DNA from: Betaproteobacteria bacterium
GTDB taxonomy: Bacteria; Pseudomonadota; Gammaproteobacteria; Burkholderiales; Usitatibacteraceae
Reading direction: 5' to 3'
Assembly: GCA_012274175.1 (NCBI GenBank)
Contig: JAAOZZ010000277.1
Coordinates: forward strand, 1-5,867
Length of the DNA: 5,867 nt
Every line of letters starts with the position of its first letter. Positions within the stretch are counted from its first letter, which is position 1. The notes beneath the pieces were generated by a model. The model made no database searches, had not been told where the DNA came from, and worked only from the letters and a program-made list of their open reading frames with translations. Shown in pieces: positions 1 to 4,979 of this stretch. Both the position numbers and the translations under genes were made by a program.

Positions 1-269
1 CCGGCGTTGTTCACCAGGATCGAAGGAGCGCCGTGGTGCTTCTCCACGTGGTCCACGAAGCGCTTGACGCTTTTCGTGTCGTTCACGTCGAGCGGGAAGC
101 CCGCGATGTTGGCGCCTTCGCCCGTGAGCTCGTCCACGGCCATGGCGCACTTGGGCTCGCTGCGGCAGCCAATCACCACGAAGACGTCGGCCTTCATGAG
201 CTGGCGGGCGATCTCGCGGCCGATGCCGCGATTGCCACCGGTCACGATGGCGATTTTCCTGGCTGGCAT
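1..269 (-). CDS. SDR-family oxidoreductase, N-terminal part (runs off window start)
   Basis: This is the N-terminal 89 residues of a short-chain dehydrogenase/reductase; the catalytic Ser-Tyr-Lys part lies outside the window. The start is the ATG at 269-267, with a GGGAG Shine-Dalgarno (274-278 on the plus strand) four bases upstream. The protein opens MPARKIAIVTGGNRGIG, a beta strand followed by the dinucleotide-binding glycine motif (TGGxxGIG, about residues 10-17). The segment around residues 34-42 (VFVVIGCRS) fits the second strand, where an Arg usually favours NADP. LDVND sits near residue 62 and the family's NNAG motif near 86-89. By family it is a soluble NAD(P)-dependent reductase; the NRGIG start is reminiscent of carbonyl-reductase-like SDRs, but the substrate cannot be read from this fragment. 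It is divergent from the gene at 331 across 61 bases. Confidence 0.93.
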   Translation of the reverse strand, partial: MPARKIAIVTGGNRGIGREIARQLMKADVFVVIGCRSEPKCAMAVDELTGEGANIAGFPLDVNDTKSVKRFVDHVEKHHGAPSILVNNA

Positions 270-318
270 GTGTCTCCCGGAGGCGACGCGGCGCCGGATC
301 GGCTGCACCGCAGGGCTG

Positions 319-324
319 TATCAT
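319..324 (+). promoter_or_regulatory. Putative -10 element (TATCAT) for the 331-1654 operon, leaderless type
   Basis: TATCAT matches the TATAAT consensus at five of six positions and ends exactly six bases before the ATG at 331. Transcription would then start at or next to the A of the start codon. No purine-rich Shine-Dalgarno lies at the usual distance, which fits a leaderless message. No good -35 hexamer is visible, so this is a prediction from spacing and sequence only. The 61-base gap at 270-330 also holds the ribosome binding site of the divergent SDR gene. Confidence 0.4.
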
Positions 325-330
325 AACGGC

Positions 331-798
331 ATGCCCAAGCTGCTGCGCGCCGTGCGCCTGGACGATTCGGACGACCACATCTTCCGCGGCTGCGGTGCGG
401 CGGCGGACGGCGAGCCGGTCGTGAGCGGCGGCTACGCGGTGTGCGATTTCGCGGCGGCGCCGCGCTGCTCGCCGGCGTGCCATTGCGAGTCGTCCTTCCT
501 GGCCGTGGGCTCGCGGCTGCGCTGCTCGATCGCCGAGGTGGTGGAGGTGAGCGACGCGGAGATGGAATCCCGGGTGGAAGCCCTCGCGTGGCACCTCGTG
601 AAGTCCTGGGGCGCCCCGTCGTGGGAGGCGGCGCGCGAGCTGGCCGAAGAGGAAGTGCGGCACACCGCCGAGGTGTGCGAGACCCTCGCCCCGGAAGTGT
701 GGATCACGGTGAAGCGCGAGCCGGGCGCCGAGGCGGGAGCGCTCGACGAGCAGTACGCGGTCTATGACCGCCTCATGATCGGAGCCCATCGCCTATGA
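331..798 (+). CDS. Cysteine-rich 155-aa protein, resembles DUF6505
   Basis: The function is unknown. The N-terminus (MPKLLRAVRLDDSDDHIF) and the later blocks LAWHLVKSWGAPSWEAAR (about 86-102) and EEEVRHTAEVC (106-116) resemble my recollection of the DUF6505 family; this needs a profile search. It is predicted soluble, with no signal peptide or membrane segment. Seven cysteines lie at about 21, 38, 46, 50, 52, 65 and 116. The cluster CSPACHC (46-52, CxxxCxC) sits where I would expect an ordinary loop, and could bind metal or take part in thiol chemistry; that is inference. The ATG at 331 is chosen because coding from position 7 would overlap the SDR gene and lacks family character. Its TGA overlaps the next ATG by four bases (ATGA at 795-798), so the two genes are probably translationally coupled. 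Confidence 0.85.
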   Translation: MPKLLRAVRLDDSDDHIFRGCGAAADGEPVVSGGYAVCDFAAAPRCSPACHCESSFLAVGSRLRCSIAEVVEVSDAEMESRVEALAWHLVKSWGAPSWEAARELAEEEVRHTAEVCETLAPEVWITVKREPGAEAGALDEQYAVYDRLMIGAHRL

Positions 799-1034
799 GC
801 GACGAAACCCAGCGGGAACTCGAGCAGCGGGCGCTGCGCAACGTGCGCGGCCTGGTGGACAAGATGGACGGCATCGAGCGCGACGACCGGCGCACGCAGA
901 AGCGCGTGCTGGCCGCGCTCGTCGTGGCCGTGGTGCTCACCGTGATCGCGAGCGTGTGGCAGATGAACCGCATGGCCCATCGTGCCTCCGACGGCCGCGT
1001 GGTCGAGATGGCCACGCCCGCGGCGGCGAAGTGA
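795..1034 (+). CDS. Small single-pass membrane protein, 79 aa
   Basis: I do not recognise a named family. The protein has a charged, probably helical N-terminal region (residues 1-36, rich in Glu, Arg and Asp) and one hydrophobic segment at about 38-56 (VLAALVVAVVLTVIASVW). A short polar tail of roughly 20 residues ends in MATPAAAK. The basic residues just before the membrane segment (RRTQKR) predict a cytoplasmic N-terminus and an outside C-terminus. There is no signal peptidase site. It overlaps the stop of the upstream gene (ATGA) and its own TGA overlaps the next ATG by one base (TGATG at 1032-1036). It is therefore an internal gene of a coupled three-gene operon. It might anchor or tether one of its neighbours at the inner membrane, but nothing in the sequence proves this. 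Confidence 0.85.
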   Translation: MSDETQRELEQRALRNVRGLVDKMDGIERDDRRTQKRVLAALVVAVVLTVIASVWQMNRMAHRASDGRVVEMATPAAAK

Positions 1035-1654
1035 TGCTGCGAATCTGGGGCAGGCTCAGCTCGATCAACGTCCAGAAAGTGGTGTGGTGCGCCGACGAGC
1101 TGGGGCTCGCCTACGAGCGCATCGACGCGGGCGGCAAGTTCGGCGTGAACGACACGCCGGAGTTCCTCGCGAAGAATCCCAATGGCCTGGTCCCGGTGAT
1201 CGAGGAGGACGGTTTCGTGCTCTACGAATCCAACCCGATCGTGCGCTACCTGTGCGCCCGGGCGGGCGACGACGCCCTGTGGCCGCGGGACCTGCGCGCG
1301 CGCGCCGACGTCGATCGCTGGATGGAGTGGCAGTCCAACACGTTCACGCCCGCCACGCGGGACGCCTTCTGGCAGCTCGTGCGCATGCCCGCGGAAAAGC
1401 GCGATGCCGCGCTGGTCGAAAGCTCGAGGGCGAAGAGCGAGAAGTGCGCCCGCATCCTCGAAGAGCACCTGTCGCGGCGCCGATTCCTCACCGGGGACAC
1501 GTTCACCGCCGCGGACATCGTGGTGGGCTGCACCGTGCACCGCTGGCTCAACCTGCCCCTCGAGCGCGAGCCGCGGCCCCACCTCGAGCGCTACTACGCC
1601 CTCGTCAAGTCGCGGCCGGGCTCGCGCCAGGTGACCGCCCAGCCCCTGAGCTGA
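1034..1654 (+). CDS. Glutathione S-transferase family protein
   Basis: This is a complete 206-aa bacterial GST. The N-terminal thioredoxin-like domain (about 1-75) contains WGRLSSINVQKVVW with the Ser9-Ser10 pair at the usual catalytic position. It also has NPNGLVPVI (48-56), with the cis-proline before the glutathione-contacting strand, and the ESNPIVRYL motif (65-73) that binds the gamma-glutamyl group. The C-terminal helical domain carries the N-capping box GDTFTAAD (154-161). The family conjugates or transfers glutathione in the cytoplasm; the physiological substrate cannot be inferred. The start ATG overlaps the upstream TGA by one base, and no other start is needed. The last 50 bases overlap the 3' end of the convergent membrane-protein gene on the other strand. 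Confidence 0.95.
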   Translation: MLRIWGRLSSINVQKVVWCADELGLAYERIDAGGKFGVNDTPEFLAKNPNGLVPVIEEDGFVLYESNPIVRYLCARAGDDALWPRDLRARADVDRWMEWQSNTFTPATRDAFWQLVRMPAEKRDAALVESSRAKSEKCARILEEHLSRRRFLTGDTFTAADIVVGCTVHRWLNLPLEREPRPHLERYYALVKSRPGSRQVTAQPLS

Positions 1655-2114
1655 GGGTCCTGCGCGCCCACGAGCGCGCCGCGGCCAGGTGGAGCGGCAA
1701 TGCCATGGGTGCCGCGACGAGCACCAGCATCGGTCCATGCAGTGTCGCGAGCAGGCGCGGCCAGCCCTCCCCGGCGTCCAGCAACTCCCAGGCTGCGGCG
1801 GCGAGCGCCACATCGATCGCGGCCGCCATCGCAACGAGCACGCGTGTGGGCGCCCGGCCGATCCACGCCCGGACTCCTGCGTCGAGCCCGTAGGTGGCGA
1901 GCGCGAAGCCGACCGCGAAGGCCGCGAGCCATGCGAACGGCATCGTCCCCACCCGCGCGAAGACGCCGTCGCGGGCGGAGAGCGCCACCACCGCGCTCCA
2001 GCCGAGCAGCGCCACCGCCATCACGCGGGCCGTGTGTTCCACGGGGGGCGCCAGGCGATGGGAGGACATAGTACGAACGGTCGTGCTATTCATCGGGACG
2101 GCGAAGCGCGGCAT
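1605..2114 (-). CDS. Small polytopic inner-membrane protein, probable TetR target
   Basis: This is a hydrophobic protein of unknown function, 169 aa from the ATG at 2114. It has about four predicted membrane helices, near residues 30-46, 57-76, 91-110 and 121-145, and a polar Ser/Gly/Ala-rich tail. The start is uncertain. ATG 2114 has a GAGG Shine-Dalgarno (2123-2126 on the plus strand) eight bases upstream. A later ATG at 2069 gives 154 aa (MSSHRLAPP...) but has no Shine-Dalgarno and overlaps the inverted repeat at 2069-2088. Extension to 2276 would run into tetR and is unlikely. The gene follows tetR by 35 bases in the same direction. By position and operator it is a plausible target of that repressor, perhaps for stress tolerance or transport, though no transporter motif is visible. 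Its end overlaps the convergent GST gene by 50 bases. Confidence 0.72.
   Translation of the reverse strand: MPRFAVPMNSTTVRTMSSHRLAPPVEHTARVMAVALLGWSAVVALSARDGVFARVGTMPFAWLAAFAVGFALATYGLDAGVRAWIGRAPTRVLVAMAAAIDVALAAAAWELLDAGEGWPRLLATLHGPMLVLVAAPMALPLHLAAARSWARRTLSSGAGRSPGASPAAT
2069..2088. promoter_or_regulatory. Putative TetR operator 2, at the start of the membrane-protein gene
   Basis: The 20-base imperfect inverted repeat TAGTACGA-ACGG-TCGTGCTA has half-sites that match at seven of eight positions once one is reverse complemented. It is identical at 16 of 20 positions to the repeat at 2802-2821 upstream of tetR, and in the same orientation. Size, symmetry and 4-base centre suit a TetR-family dimer site. 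On the minus strand its downstream edge contains TACTAT (2073-2068), a possible -10 hexamer, so a bound repressor could block RNA polymerase. If translation starts at 2114, the operator lies inside the first codons of the gene. Confidence 0.6.
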
Positions 2115-2149
2115 GGCGGGAGCCTCGGTTCGGATGGTACGGGCGGAAG

Positions 2150-2791
2150 TCAGGCGGCGGTCGCGCGCAGCAGGCGCTCGAAGGACGCGCGCGCTCGGCG
2201 GCGCGCTTCCTCGATGCCCAGCATGAGCTCGCTGCGGGAGAAGACCAGCAGGATGCCCAGCAGGTCGAACACCCACTGGCCCGCGTCGGTGCGCGGCGCG
2301 AGCTCGCCCGTTTCGATGGCCAGCTGCACCGCCTTGCGCAGCTCGCGGTCGAGGACCTTCTGGCGCTCGATCACGGCGTCGCGCATGGGGCCGGGCTGGT
2401 GGCTGTACTCGCGGGTGGCGGCGTCGATGGGGCAGCCCCCGGGAAGGTGCGCACGCTGGGGCCAGCTGATCCAGTTCTCGAACAATGCCCGCAGGCGCTT
2501 CACCCCGCGGGGAGCCTTCATCGCGGGCAGGAACACCGCTTCGGTGAACTGCCGGGCGGCCTCGTCCAGGGCGGCCATCTGCAGCTCGAGCTTGGAGCCG
2601 AAGTGGGCGAAGAGCCCGCTCTTGGAAAGGCCCGTGTGCTCGGCGAGCGTGCCGATGGTGAGCGACTCGAACCCGGAAGCGCTCGCCTGCACGACGGCGG
2701 CGGCGAGGATCTGCGAGCGCGTCTCTTCGCCCTTGGTGGGGCGCAGGGTCGTGGGATGCTGGGTCCTGGGGCGCTGGGCGACGGGAGGCAT
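2150..2791 (-). CDS. TetR/AcrR-family transcriptional repressor
   Basis: This is a complete 213-aa one-component regulator. The N-terminal helix-turn-helix domain (about 24-70) reads TRSQILAAAVVQASASGFES, then LTIGTLAEHTGLSKSGLFAHFGSK, a textbook TetR DNA-binding unit. The C-terminal ligand and dimer domain carries PGGCPI at about 117-122, as in LmrA/YxaF-like TetR proteins. Cys120 is the only cysteine in the protein. The ligand is unknown. The first 20 residues are a Pro/Arg-rich extension that may be partly spurious, but the ATG at 2791 lies close behind the operator at 2802-2821, which supports it. The gene follows the Nudix gene by 32 bases and precedes the membrane-protein gene in the same direction. 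Similar inverted repeats before tetR and at the start of the next gene predict autorepression and control of that gene. Confidence 0.96.
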   Translation of the reverse strand: MPPVAQRPRTQHPTTLRPTKGEETRSQILAAAVVQASASGFESLTIGTLAEHTGLSKSGLFAHFGSKLELQMAALDEAARQFTEAVFLPAMKAPRGVKRLRALFENWISWPQRAHLPGGCPIDAATREYSHQPGPMRDAVIERQKVLDRELRKAVQLAIETGELAPRTDAGQWVFDLLGILLVFSRSELMLGIEEARRRARASFERLLRATAA

Positions 2792-2801
2792 GGCCCCAGA
2801 C

Positions 2802-2821
2802 TAGTACGATCGTTCGTGCGC
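2802..2821. promoter_or_regulatory. Putative TetR operator 1 with overlapping tetR promoter
   Basis: The repeat is TAGTACGA-TCGT-TCGTGCGC. The inner bases are symmetric (GTACGA / TCGTGC, with ACGATCGT forming a perfect 8-base palindrome), while the outer two bases on one side diverge. It shares 16 of 20 bases with the site at 2069-2088. It fills most of the 32-base gap between the Nudix stop and the tetR start. On the minus strand its edge gives TACTAG nine bases before the tetR ATG, a weak -10 candidate that would make the tetR message almost leaderless. This placement is typical of an autorepressing TetR regulator. Confidence 0.65.
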
Positions 2822-2823
2822 CG

Positions 2824-3465
2824 TCAAGCCCCCGCCGGCTGCCCCATCACCCGCTGGAACGTGACCAGCATCCCGGCGGTGGCGCCCCAGATGAAGCGTT
2901 CCCCGTACGGCATCGCCCAGTAGCGGCGCATGCGCCCGCGGTAGAACGCGCTCTCGTAGCGATGGTTGCGGGCATCGAGCAGGAAATCGAGCGGCACCTC
3001 GAAGACCTCGTCGACTTCATGGGGATGGGGACGGTATGCGAGGGGCGGCTCCGCCCATCCCACCACGGGCGTCACCGAGAACCCCGTGGACGTGCGGTAT
3101 TCCGGCAGGCGTCCCAGGATCTCCACGCGCTCCGATTCGACGCCCACCTCTTCCTCGGCCTCGCGCAGCGCCGTGCGCTCCGGGGTGCAGTCCCCCGCGT
3201 CGCAGCGTCCGCCGGGAAAGCTGATCTGTCCCGCATGGTCGGCGAGGTGCGCGGTGCGCTGCGTAAACACCACCGTCGGCCGTGCGTGGTTCACCACCAG
3301 CAGCAGGACCGCCGCGGGCTTGAGGGGCTGGCGCGCGGCGAGCTGGAATTTCTCGAGGTCGTCGGAGGTGAGCAGCTCCTCGAGCGGCGGGGCGGCGGCG
3401 AGCCGCGCGGCGATCTCGATGCGCCCGGGGACGGGGGGCGCGCGCGGCACGGAGAGGGAGCTCAT
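2824..3465 (-). CDS. Nudix hydrolase, probable coenzyme A pyrophosphatase (NudL/YeaB type)
   Basis: This is a complete 213-aa protein. Residues 67-86 (VFTQRTAHLADHAGQISFPGG) match the UPF0035-type signature that precedes the Nudix box in CoA pyrophosphatases. The box itself spans about 85-109, ending REAEEEVGV with the metal-binding REXXEE residues intact. LPEYRTSTGFSVTPVVG (120-136) and the late IWGATAGML (192-200) are also typical of this subfamily. By family it would split CoA or oxidised CoA into 4'-phosphopantetheine and 3',5'-ADP with Mg or Mn in the cytoplasm. The position that is Glu at the first conserved site of the general Nudix box is Cys93 or a near neighbour, which is common in this subfamily. 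The start is the ATG at 3465; the upstream in-frame extension to 3495 would read through the predicted promoter. tetR follows after 32 bases. Confidence 0.93.
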   Translation of the reverse strand: MSSLSVPRAPPVPGRIEIAARLAAAPPLEELLTSDDLEKFQLAARQPLKPAAVLLLVVNHARPTVVFTQRTAHLADHAGQISFPGGRCDAGDCTPERTALREAEEEVGVESERVEILGRLPEYRTSTGFSVTPVVGWAEPPLAYRPHPHEVDEVFEVPLDFLLDARNHRYESAFYRGRMRRYWAMPYGERFIWGATAGMLVTFQRVMGQPAGA

Positions 3466-3471
3466 CCGGGC

Positions 3472-3477
3472 AGTATA
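3472..3477 (-). promoter_or_regulatory. Putative -10 element (TATACT) for the Nudix gene, leaderless type
   Basis: On the minus strand TATACT (five of six matches to TATAAT) is followed by exactly six bases and then the ATG at 3465. This is the same spacing as at 319-331. Transcription would start at or beside the start codon. There is no Shine-Dalgarno between them. No convincing -35 is seen. The element shares the 35-base divergent spacer with the promoter of the plus-strand isomerase gene. Confidence 0.45.
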
Positions 3478-3485
3478 AGGAAGGA

Positions 3486-3491
3486 TATGAT
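3486..3491 (+). promoter_or_regulatory. Putative -10 element (TATGAT) for the isomerase gene
   Basis: TATGAT matches the consensus at five of six positions and ends nine bases before the ATG at 3501, so the predicted transcript would have a leader of only about three bases. A purine run GGAAGG (3479-3484) lies too far upstream (16 bases) to act as an ordinary Shine-Dalgarno. Two ATGs at 3487 and 3490 are out of frame with the gene. No clear -35 is visible. Confidence 0.4.
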
Positions 3492-3500
3492 GCACGGGCG

Positions 3501-4136
3501 ATGATTCTCTACGACTACTTTCGCTCCTCCGCGGCCTACCGCGTGCGCATCGCCCTCAACCTGAAGGGGCTCAAAGCGGAGCATCGCCACGTGCACATTC
3601 GGCGCGGCGAGCAGCTTGCGCCGGACTACCGCGAGCTGAATCCCCAGGGCCTCGTGCCGACCCTCATCGTCGGCGAGCGCCACCTCACGCAGTCGTTGGC
3701 GATCATCGAGTACCTCGAGGAGCGCCACCCGCTGCCGGCGCTGCTGCCTCCGGGCGCGGAGGACCGGGCGTGGGTGCGCGCCCTCGCGCTCGCGATCGCC
3801 TGCGACATCCACCCGATCGACAACTCGCGCGTGCTGAAGTATCTCGCCGAGGTCCTGAAGGTGGACGAGCCCGCGCGCGACGCGTGGTACCGGCACTGGA
3901 TCGAGGAAGGCTTTCGCGCGATCGAGTCCCAGCTCGCGCGCCACGGCGGCGGCCGCTACTGCTTCGGAGACACCCCGGGGCTCGCCGACCTGTTCCTCGT
4001 TCCCCAGGTGGCCAACGCGCGGCGCCTCCACGTGGCCATGGAGCCGTACCCGCGCATTCGCGCCGTGAACGAGGCCTGCCTCGACCTCGAGGCCTTCGAC
4101 CGCGCCCGGCCCGAGAACCAGCCCGACGCGGAGTGA
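3501..4136 (+). CDS. maiA: Maleylacetoacetate isomerase (zeta-class GST)
   Basis: This is a complete 211-aa protein. It opens MILYDYFRSSAAYRVRIALN, the zeta-class signature with the catalytic Ser9-Ser10 pair. NPQGLVPTL (47-55) holds the cis-proline, and QSLAIIEYL (64-72) contacts glutathione. CDIHPIDNSRVLKYL (101-115) and GDTPGLADLFLVPQVANARR (156-175) are typical of the helical domain. By family it isomerises 4-maleylacetoacetate to 4-fumarylacetoacetate in tyrosine and homogentisate breakdown, using glutathione in the cytoplasm; related proteins act on maleylpyruvate. The human zeta enzyme has Cys after the two serines and this one has Ala, which is frequent in bacterial members. No homogentisate dioxygenase or fumarylacetoacetase gene is beside it, so the pathway assignment rests on sequence alone. 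The start at 3501 fits the family's N-terminus exactly. Confidence 0.92.
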   Translation: MILYDYFRSSAAYRVRIALNLKGLKAEHRHVHIRRGEQLAPDYRELNPQGLVPTLIVGERHLTQSLAIIEYLEERHPLPALLPPGAEDRAWVRALALAIACDIHPIDNSRVLKYLAEVLKVDEPARDAWYRHWIEEGFRAIESQLARHGGGRYCFGDTPGLADLFLVPQVANARRLHVAMEPYPRIRAVNEACLDLEAFDRARPENQPDAE

Positions 4137-4176
4137 CGGGAACTCCCGGCGCGGCCGGCACAAGGCGCGCGACCGA

Positions 4177-4182
4177 TATAAT
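4177..4182 (+). promoter_or_regulatory. -10 element (TATAAT) of the THX gene promoter
   Basis: This is a perfect TATAAT in otherwise GC-rich DNA, within the 75-base gap after the isomerase gene. It predicts a transcription start near 4189 and a leader of roughly 23 bases. The leader contains AAGGG (4201-4205), a Shine-Dalgarno six bases before the ATG at 4212. The region where a -35 should be (about 4154-4159) is GC-rich with no match to TTGACA. The spacer at 4137-4176 holds nothing else I can identify. Confidence 0.6.
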
Positions 4183-4211
4183 CCGCTCTCACCAACGAAA
4201 AAGGGCAGCAC

Positions 4212-4331
4212 ATGGGCAAGGGCGACAAGCGCAGCTTCAAGGGCAAGGTATTCAAGGGCAGCTACGGCAAGACCCGCCCGCGGCACCAGAAGAAGAAGAC
4301 CGACGCCGCGTCCACGCAGCGCAAGAAGTAG
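4212..4331 (+). CDS. 30S ribosomal protein THX
   Basis: This is a 39-aa, strongly basic protein. It begins MGKGDKRSFKGKVFKGSYGK and continues TRPRHQKKK, then a short Lys/Arg-rich tail. The pattern MGKGDxxxxxGKxxxGSYGKTRP is the hallmark of ribosomal protein THX, a tiny peptide that stabilises the head of the 30S subunit in organisms that have it. It has an AAGGG Shine-Dalgarno six bases before the ATG and its own TATAAT, as expected of a well-expressed gene. It ends in TAG, and the stop lies three bases from the stop of the convergent DUF924 gene. Fourteen lysines or arginines among 39 residues and no acidic cluster fit RNA binding. Its tail is longer than in the shortest family members I recall. 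Confidence 0.9.
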   Translation: MGKGDKRSFKGKVFKGSYGKTRPRHQKKKTDAASTQRKK

Positions 4332-4334
4332 TCC

Positions 4335-4970
4335 TCAGAAGCCCGAACCGGGCTGGGCGAGGAACTCGCGCTCGGCCGCGGTCGATTCCCGGCCGAGGGC
4401 CCCGTTGCGATGGGGAAAGCGGCCGAAGCGGCGGATGATCGCGCGATGCTTCTCGGCCCATTCGACGAGCCCGCGGGTTTCCTCGAACGCCTCCAGGCTC
4501 GCCATCCGCTCGACGCAATAGTCCTGGTCGGCGAGGTCCTCGCTGTGCTCGAAGGGCAGGTAGAGGAATTGCCGCTCGACCGGCAGGCATCTCCGCTCGT
4601 CGCCGCGATCGATCGCTTCCCGCGCGCAGTCCCGGGCGTGCGCGTCCTGCGCGAACGCGCGCGCATCGCCGCGAAACAGGTTGCGCGAGAACTGGTCGAG
4701 CACCACGACGAGGGCCAGCATCGGAAGCGCCGAGGCGCGCCAGGCTTCCAGCTCCCGTCGGCCCGCGCGCCCATGCAGGGCCCCGAATCGCCGGCGGATC
4801 TCCTCGTCGAAGGACGGGTCCTTGCGGAACCACTCCGCGCGCGCCTTGCCGCGCGCCTCCGTGGGGCCGAACCAGCAATCGAGCACCGCCGCAGCTTCGC
4901 CGGCGCCGGGGTCCGAAGGCTCCGATGCCGCACGTCGGGCGCTTCCCGCCAGGTCGCCGCCGGTCTCCAT
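4335..4970 (-). CDS. DUF924 family protein
   Basis: This is a complete 211-aa soluble protein of the DUF924 (COG3803, TPR-like all-helical) family. Recognisable blocks are AVLDCWFGP (about 28-36), WFRKDPSFDEEIRRRFGALH (47-66), LDQFSRNLFRG (91-101) and FLYLPFEHSEDLADQ (135-149). HRAIIRRFGRFPHRNGALGR (175-194) and a terminal FLAQPGSGF complete it. The biochemical function of the family is unknown. The usual aromatic in the first block (DFWFG) is Cys here. Residues 1-25 are low-complexity and poorly conserved, so the true start could be slightly later, though no better start with a Shine-Dalgarno is visible. The ATG follows the stop of the RND pump gene by nine bases in the same direction, so the two are probably co-transcribed. 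A functional link with metal export is not established. Confidence 0.92.
   Translation of the reverse strand: METGGDLAGSARRAASEPSDPGAGEAAAVLDCWFGPTEARGKARAEWFRKDPSFDEEIRRRFGALHGRAGRRELEAWRASALPMLALVVVLDQFSRNLFRGDARAFAQDAHARDCAREAIDRGDERRCLPVERQFLYLPFEHSEDLADQDYCVERMASLEAFEETRGLVEWAEKHRAIIRRFGRFPHRNGALGRESTAAEREFLAQPGSGF
4340..4354. other. Short perfect hairpin (AGCCCG-AAC-CGGGCT) between convergent genes
   Basis: This is a six-base-pair stem with a three-base loop, nine bases past the THX stop and inside the last codons of the DUF924 gene. It could act as a transcription attenuator for the plus-strand THX transcript, but no T-run follows on either strand. The sequence also simply encodes the conserved Gln-Pro-Gly-Ser-Gly-Phe end of the DUF924 protein. 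I would not call it a terminator with confidence. Confidence 0.25.
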
Positions 4971-4979
4971 GCCGCCATC

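Noticed and set aside
7..330. Upstream extension of the cysteine-rich protein to position 7
   Set aside because: It would run antisense through the SDR N-terminus. The family-like N-terminus begins at 331, behind a -10 candidate.
773..1834. Long minus-strand open frame (353 codons)
   Set aside because: It is antisense to the well-supported GST operon and has a low-complexity His/Arg/Val-rich translation.
1689..2804. Long plus-strand open frame (371 codons)
   Set aside because: It is antisense to tetR and the membrane-protein gene. Its translation is Arg/Ser/Ala-rich with no domain, a typical shadow in GC-rich DNA.
3466..3495. Ten-residue N-terminal extension of the Nudix protein
   Set aside because: It would translate the predicted promoter and has no Shine-Dalgarno. 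The ATG at 3465 is the better start.
3462..4286. Minus-strand open frame of 274 codons
   Set aside because: It is the complement of maleylacetoacetate isomerase and the THX gene, with no recognisable motif.
4340..4354. Rho-independent terminator for the THX or DUF924 genes
   Set aside because: The stem is short and no T-run follows on either strand; the bases are explained by conserved DUF924 codons.
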